Below, piece after piece: positions 36,740-41,180 of a DNA stretch of 41,180 bases. Numbering within the stretch: the stretch's first letter is position 1; every line of letters begins with the position of its first letter. Made by a program: the position numbers and the translations under genes. Under the pieces are notes generated by a model. That model was not told the DNA's origin and did no database searches. It saw nothing but the letters and a program-made list of their open reading frames with translations. Origin of the DNA: Microcaldota archaeon (GTDB lineage Archaea > Micrarchaeota > Micrarchaeia > Anstonellales > Bilamarchaeaceae); NCBI GenBank assembly GCA_029557835.1, contig JAKQHW010000067.1, positions 1-41,180 of the forward strand, read 5' to 3'.

Positions 36740-37354
36740 TCACATGATGTACAGGCCCATTATCGCGCCTGCGATTGCGCATATTATGTTTGTGGTCCCC
36801 TTTGTGCCGAGGCCGCGCTCCTCCAGGACCCCGAAAAGCGTGTCTATGGCGCCACCGGCAAAGCCTGCGAGGGCCACCAAAAGGGCGGCGGTGGGGGTGA
36901 GGCCGAAGAGGAATACGCTGGAAATCCCTATGAGGGCGCCTCCGCACAGGGACATTATGAAACCAAGGATGCTTACTGCACCTGAGGTGCCAGGCTTCAC
37001 CCTCCTGAATCCGTCTAGGGAGATTGGCTCGCCTGAGAGGACGCCCAGTTCGGAAGCGAACTTGTCCGCGGTGACTGCGGAGATGGATGCTATGTAGGGC
37101 ATCGGGCCAACGAACGGGGAGAGGGCGGCGCAGGCTGCGGGGACCAGCCCGTTGGAAAGGACGTTTTCCCAGCTCCGGTCGTGCTCGTATATCCCCATCT
37201 CCTTCTTCTCGTAATAGCCGTATTTGGTGACGAAGACTGCAAGAATGAGGAAGAAGAGCATCAATGCGAGGTAGGGGGCGCCCCCGAAAATGAAGACTGC
37301 CGCCCCGAAAAGGATTGCAAGCGTAAGCCCGGGCTTGTCCAGCATCGCCACCAT
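36740..37354 (-). CDS. DUF92/VTE6-like membrane protein
   Basis: ADKFASELGVLSGEPISLDGFRRVKPGTSGAVSILG; LAGFAGGAIDTLFGVLEERGLGTKGTTN. Confidence 0.85.
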   Translation of the reverse strand: MVAMLDKPGLTLAILFGAAVFIFGGAPYLALMLFFLILAVFVTKYGYYEKKEMGIYEHDRSWENVLSNGLVPAACAALSPFVGPMPYIASISAVTADKFASELGVLSGEPISLDGFRRVKPGTSGAVSILGFIMSLCGGALIGISSVFLFGLTPTAALLVALAGFAGGAIDTLFGVLEERGLGTKGTTNIICAIAGAIMGLYIM

Positions 37355-37355
37355 T

Positions 37356-38318
37356 TCATTCTACCTTTATTGTTGCCCCATCCATGGAGAACCTGTTCGG
37401 GAGGAATTTCTCTATTAGATTTATAGAGGTTGCTGTATGGCTGGATATTCTCGAGGTTTTGTATGATGTTTTTCCGGCGAGGGCTGCGTAGATGAGGAGC
37501 TGGTCTGCCAAACGGTGGTCGACATCCACGTCGCCTTCCTGCCTTATTCCGTTGAAGCACTCTTCCCCTACTTTCTCGGAGGGCTTCCCTTTCTCCCCCA
37601 TCACCTGGAAACCCACGAAACCGCGGTATGCGAGGATGGAGTTGCCCTGGCCGGTGCATTTTTCCTCCCGTACGTATACGCGCATGTCATTATGGTAGAA
37701 GATTTTCTTCTCCCGGATGGCGATTTGCATGGGGAGGTTGGCTAGGGAGATTATTGCCCGGGTTTGGGGGAAGGGGACTCTGGCCCAGTAGCCGGTTGGT
37801 TTTGGCTTGGACGGCTTCACGCGGATGCGGATTTTGCCCCCTCCCCTGGGGTAATAGCCTGCTCGGAACATTTCGGCTTCTATTGGGCAGCCCAGGTGGG
37901 CGAGGGCGGGGAGGAAAACCCTCTCGAAATAGTCGTAGGAAGGGGCCCCGGGGTTGTGGGTTCCGCCGGTTATTTTTGCCTCGGAAGGCTTGGCGGCGGA
38001 CAATAGAAGGGGAAGTATGGTTTGGGCTACTAAAATGGAGGAGCCGGCAGTGCCTATGTTGAACTCATATTTTCCCCCTATTATGCCGGAGGGGGTGTAG
38101 GAAAGCTCGCGGGAGTCTTCCTCTGCGCCCTCCAAAGTGCCCCTGGCGATGGAGCGGACTGCCTTTGCGGCGGCGAGGTGCTGGGGGCGCAGGCCGGGCT
38201 TGTCCCTCTTTGCGCGTATGTTGAAGATGCGGACAGGGGTATTTGTGAGGGCGGAAAGGGTGAGGGCCGTTCTTGTAAGCTGTCCGCCGCCCTCCCCCCG
38301 GGAACCGTCTATCTCCAT
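37356..38318 (-). CDS. rtcA: RNA 3'-terminal phosphate cyclase
   Basis: MEIDGSRGEGGGQLTRTALTLSALTNTPVRIFNIRAKRDKPGLRPQHLAA; VDVDHRLADQLLIYAAL. Confidence 0.93.
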   Translation of the reverse strand: MEIDGSRGEGGGQLTRTALTLSALTNTPVRIFNIRAKRDKPGLRPQHLAAAKAVRSIARGTLEGAEEDSRELSYTPSGIIGGKYEFNIGTAGSSILVAQTILPLLLSAAKPSEAKITGGTHNPGAPSYDYFERVFLPALAHLGCPIEAEMFRAGYYPRGGGKIRIRVKPSKPKPTGYWARVPFPQTRAIISLANLPMQIAIREKKIFYHNDMRVYVREEKCTGQGNSILAYRGFVGFQVMGEKGKPSEKVGEECFNGIRQEGDVDVDHRLADQLLIYAALAGKTSYKTSRISSHTATSINLIEKFLPNRFSMDGATIKVE

Positions 38319-38405
38319 CAAGCAAACACCCAATTACTCTGATTGGCAATGGATAAAACAGTTGGGATTTCCATATCACCAGCTCTGGAGGTTTGGAGAA
38401 TTAGG

Positions 38406-38425
38406 CCAGCGCCGAGCGGCGCTGG
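38406..38425. other. Strong intergenic hairpin
   Basis: CCAGCGCC-GAGC-GGCGCTGG in a ~250-nt intergenic region. Confidence 0.6.
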
Positions 38426-38576
38426 CTGGCAAGGCGACCAGTTTTCCTCCCCAAAATACGCAACTCACTATTGGTTTGTAACATCTATATAAAGGTTTCG
38501 GGAAGTGTGTGCAGAGGGAAAATAGCATGTAAGTAACGTCTTTTGGTTTAAAAAGATATCTCAACAAATGGAACGC

Positions 38577-38768
38577 ATGGCACGCAAGATCGAGATAAAC
38601 CACGACAAATGCATACAGTGTGTGGGCTGCGCATCGGTCTGCCCGGTCATGGCGATCGAGCTGGTTGGGCTCAGGATGAAGACTTACCCGGAAAAATGCA
38701 TAGGGTGCGGGGCGTGCGTTAGGGTATGCCCGGCCAACTGCATAAGGTTTGTGGAGAAGAGGGAGTGA
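38577..38768 (+). CDS. 2x[4Fe-4S] ferredoxin
   Basis: CIQCVGCASVCP and CIGCGACVRVCP motifs; TTTAAAAA centred ~26 nt upstream of ATG 38577. Confidence 0.92.
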   Translation: MARKIEINHDKCIQCVGCASVCPVMAIELVGLRMKTYPEKCIGCGACVRVCPANCIRFVEKRE

Positions 38769-38772
38769 GCTT

Positions 38773-39990
38773 ATGGCGGACTACGATTATGATGTCATTA
38801 TCATCGGAGGGGGGCCTGCCGGGGCGACGATGGCGAGGATTGCGGCCCAGAACGGGCAGAGCGTAATGGTTTATGACAAGAGGAAGGAGCTGGGGGAGCC
38901 CGTAAGGTGCGGGGAGGGGCTGGGACAGCGGGAAGTGGTTGCCCAGGGGCTGGATTTGCCGAGGTGGTGCTTCTCAACGGAGATACACGGGGCGAAGGTT
39001 GTGGCCCCGAACGGGAAGAGCATAACATGGAAAAGCGGGGATACGAAGGGCTGGGTGCTGGAGAGGAAGATATTCGACAAGTGGCTGGTGGAGCTGGCCG
39101 TGGAGAAGGGTGCGAAGGTGAAGACTTACCACAGGGTCACGGACCTTGTGAAAAAAGATGGGAGAATAGACGGGGTGATGGTCTCCAGATGGGGCGGGGA
39201 GCCCTATGAGGTGAGGGCTCCGCTGGTGGTCTCTGCGGAAGGGATGGAGGCCATGGTCGCGAGGAAGGCCGGGCTGAAGGCGGCGGCCACCCTTTACGAT
39301 GTGGACACCTGCTACCAGTACGAGATGAAGCCGTACGACCATGAGAATCTCATAGAGCTCTATTTCGGGAACGATGTTGCGCCCAGGGGGTATGTCTGGA
39401 TATTCCCGAAGGATGCAAGGAAGGCGAATGTGGGCATAGGGATAGGGGCGCATTTGACGAACTGGAAGAAGGGGGGAGAGGTGGACGGCGCGGACCCCAA
39501 ACTCCTATTGGATAAGTTTGTGCAGGGGCATCCCCAATTGAAGGATTCGAGCGTATTGGAGGACTTTGGGGGGGTCATCTCGGTGGGGGCGCCGATAGAT
39601 TCGTTTGTGAAGGACGGGTTCATGTGCATAGGGACCGCGGCCAAGCAGGTGGATCCGATACATGGGGGCGGGATCGCCCTGGCGATGGAGGCCGGGATAA
39701 TGGCCGCGAACGTCGCAGAGAAGGCGAGGGGGAAGAAGGATTACTCGGAAAAAGTGCTCAAGGAATACGAGAACGTATGGAGGGCCGGGCCGGGGAAGAA
39801 GGTGGCGAAGAGGCTGCTGCTTAGGAAGGTGATGGAGGAGGTGAATGACGACGACCTCAACCACATCTTCAATACGATTACGGATGCGGACCTCCAGAAG
39901 GTGCTGGAAGGGAGCTTTGCCGGCCCGGTTGCGAAAGTGGTGGGCGGAAGGCCCCAATTGCTGAGGGTACTGAAGGCGCTGGTCAGCTGA
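38773..39990 (+). CDS. Geranylgeranyl reductase family protein (archaeal lipid saturation)
   Basis: YDVIIIGGGPAGATMARIAAQNGQSVMVYDKR; GEPVRCGEGLG; GYVWIFPKDARKANVGIGIG; IGTAAKQVDPIHGGGIALAMEAG. Confidence 0.92.
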   Translation: MADYDYDVIIIGGGPAGATMARIAAQNGQSVMVYDKRKELGEPVRCGEGLGQREVVAQGLDLPRWCFSTEIHGAKVVAPNGKSITWKSGDTKGWVLERKIFDKWLVELAVEKGAKVKTYHRVTDLVKKDGRIDGVMVSRWGGEPYEVRAPLVVSAEGMEAMVARKAGLKAAATLYDVDTCYQYEMKPYDHENLIELYFGNDVAPRGYVWIFPKDARKANVGIGIGAHLTNWKKGGEVDGADPKLLLDKFVQGHPQLKDSSVLEDFGGVISVGAPIDSFVKDGFMCIGTAAKQVDPIHGGGIALAMEAGIMAANVAEKARGKKDYSEKVLKEYENVWRAGPGKKVAKRLLLRKVMEEVNDDDLNHIFNTITDADLQKVLEGSFAGPVAKVVGGRPQLLRVLKALVS

Positions 39991-41173
39991 GGGGATGGAA
40001 AGAGAGCTCGCCGTTCTTTGCGTAGGGCATCGCGACCCCGTTTTTGCCCATTAGCTTGACCGCATACATCGCCATGTCGGCCAGGGATATCAGCAGTTCG
40101 CCCCAGTTGCGCGCATATTCCTGCAGCGGGCCATCAACGGATTGGGGCATTTTCCTCTGCCTGCGGATGCGCTTGAGGTCCGCGTCGCACTGCTCCCTGA
40201 GCTGCTTCATTTTGTCTATCCTCTCCCTCACCGCGTCCATCATCTTCTCCTTGAAATCGGAAGGGAACCGTTTCACTTCCCGGAGTTCCTGCCATATGGA
40301 GGAGCCGGCCACGCCTATGCTGGCGCGGGCCTCAACCGGGCCGCATTCGGTGCTGCAAAGCATTGGGTTGAAGAGGCTGTGGAGATAGGCGCCGTGCCTC
40401 TCCAGGTCGGATAGTGTTGCGACGCCCGGGCTGAGGAGCACGAACTCCTCCCCTCCGTACCTGGAAGCAAAGCCCCCTGCCTCGGAGCGGAGCCTGGAGC
40501 CGATTATGCCCATCATCTCGTCTGCGGTGGAATGGCCGTAGGTGTCGTTAAGCCTCTTGAAGTCGTCGAGGTCTATGAAACCGACCGCGAAGCGCCTTTT
40601 CCTTATTATGCTTGCTACCGCCATCTTGAGCAGTACCTCATTCAGGAAGCGCCTGTTCCATAGGTTTGTGAGCGGGTCTATCTTCCCGATTTCCTCGTCC
40701 CTCTGGGAATAGAGCTCCTTCTGGATGAGGCGGGACATTGCAACCAGGAAATTCATCTGGTCGTTTTCCCTGCTGCCGCTCGGGTCTATTGCGCCCTCCA
40801 TGGCGACCATGTGCGTGACCTCCATGCGGCCGCCGGACATGTTGCCGAGGGGTATCCAGCATCCGGGGGCGTCGTAAGGGTGGCCCGCCTGCACCTCGGT
40901 AGTGTTGAAATCGTCAGGGTCAGAGTTGAACATCGTTATTTTCCCCTGGTTGAAAACAATCACGTTCCCGCCAATCACGTTCCTTATCCTGGGGTCCATG
41001 CTGAAAAGGAAATCACGCTGGCCCTCCCCTATTGGCCTGCCGCCCTGCCTCTCCATGAGGCGGAAGCCGTCCTCTCCCTTGAGCTCCCAGAGCTCCACCT
41101 GGCCTATGTTCGGGTCTGTTGCGAGGATTGCCCTCATTATCTGCTTTCTGCGGAGGTGCCTGTGGCCCACCAT
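39983..41173 (-). CDS. GGDEF-domain (GGEEF) putative diguanylate cyclase with N-terminal sensor-like region
   Basis: DPLTNLWNRRFLNEVL; GFIDLDDFKRLNDTYGHSTADEMM; SRYGGEEFVLLSPG; ARASIGVA. Reading frame is open to the window edge; internal ATG at 41137 is possible. Confidence 0.88.
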   Translation of the reverse strand: MVGHRHLRRKQIMRAILATDPNIGQVELWELKGEDGFRLMERQGGRPIGEGQRDFLFSMDPRIRNVIGGNVIVFNQGKITMFNSDPDDFNTTEVQAGHPYDAPGCWIPLGNMSGGRMEVTHMVAMEGAIDPSGSRENDQMNFLVAMSRLIQKELYSQRDEEIGKIDPLTNLWNRRFLNEVLLKMAVASIIRKRRFAVGFIDLDDFKRLNDTYGHSTADEMMGIIGSRLRSEAGGFASRYGGEEFVLLSPGVATLSDLERHGAYLHSLFNPMLCSTECGPVEARASIGVAGSSIWQELREVKRFPSDFKEKMMDAVRERIDKMKQLREQCDADLKRIRRQRKMPQSVDGPLQEYARNWGELLISLADMAMYAVKLMGKNGVAMPYAKNGELSFHPLS

Positions 41174-41180
41174 GTGCAGG

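Noticed and set aside
1-41180. CRISPR array, IS element, prophage or rRNA
   Set aside because: No regularly spaced direct repeats, transposase or integrase motifs, or rRNA-like sequence recognised.

Overview
The window is a gene-dense archaeal chromosome segment. Archaeal markers include Pelota, endonuclease Q, archaeal-type GlyRS, a stand-alone GMP synthase ATPase subunit, geranylgeranyl reductase, TATA-box leaderless promoters and a BHB-intron tRNA. A DPANN-type lineage is my inference, not proven. About half the window is core metabolism or information processing: guaA subunit B, glyS, pelota, endoQ, class II HMG-CoA reductase, rtcA, DUF92, GGR, mscL and three tRNAs (Gln-TTG, initiator Met with two apparent introns, Ser-GCT). 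The most unusual part is a ~15.7 kb unidirectional, translationally coupled operon at 4523-20227. It encodes six tandem, highly divergent paralogous polytopic membrane proteins. They share an N-terminal 'W-x3-E-x2-x-F-x-S' element, a core 'P-[LIF]-[GA]-x3-R-x5-[RK]-x2-G-x3-[IL]-A-x7-P' element and mostly a C-terminal '[LF]-G-[GTQ]-[ED]...R-[MIWV]' tail. They are followed by a giant Cys-rich predicted lipoprotein (1414 codons in the ORF track) and a 1096-codon membrane-anchored Ala-rich protein, then a PadR-like regulator. This may be an undescribed archaeal multi-subunit envelope, secretion or conjugation-like machine, only distantly reminiscent of VirB6/TrbL channel proteins. Other items of note are an exact 18-residue C-x3-C-x13 tandem repeat inside one paralog, two perfectly symmetric bidirectional TATA promoters with identical 51-nt start-to-start spacing, a membrane-anchored tandem AAA+ ATPase, and an apparently intact GGEEF-type diguanylate cyclase domain. 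All identifications come from reading the sequence; no database searches were run.
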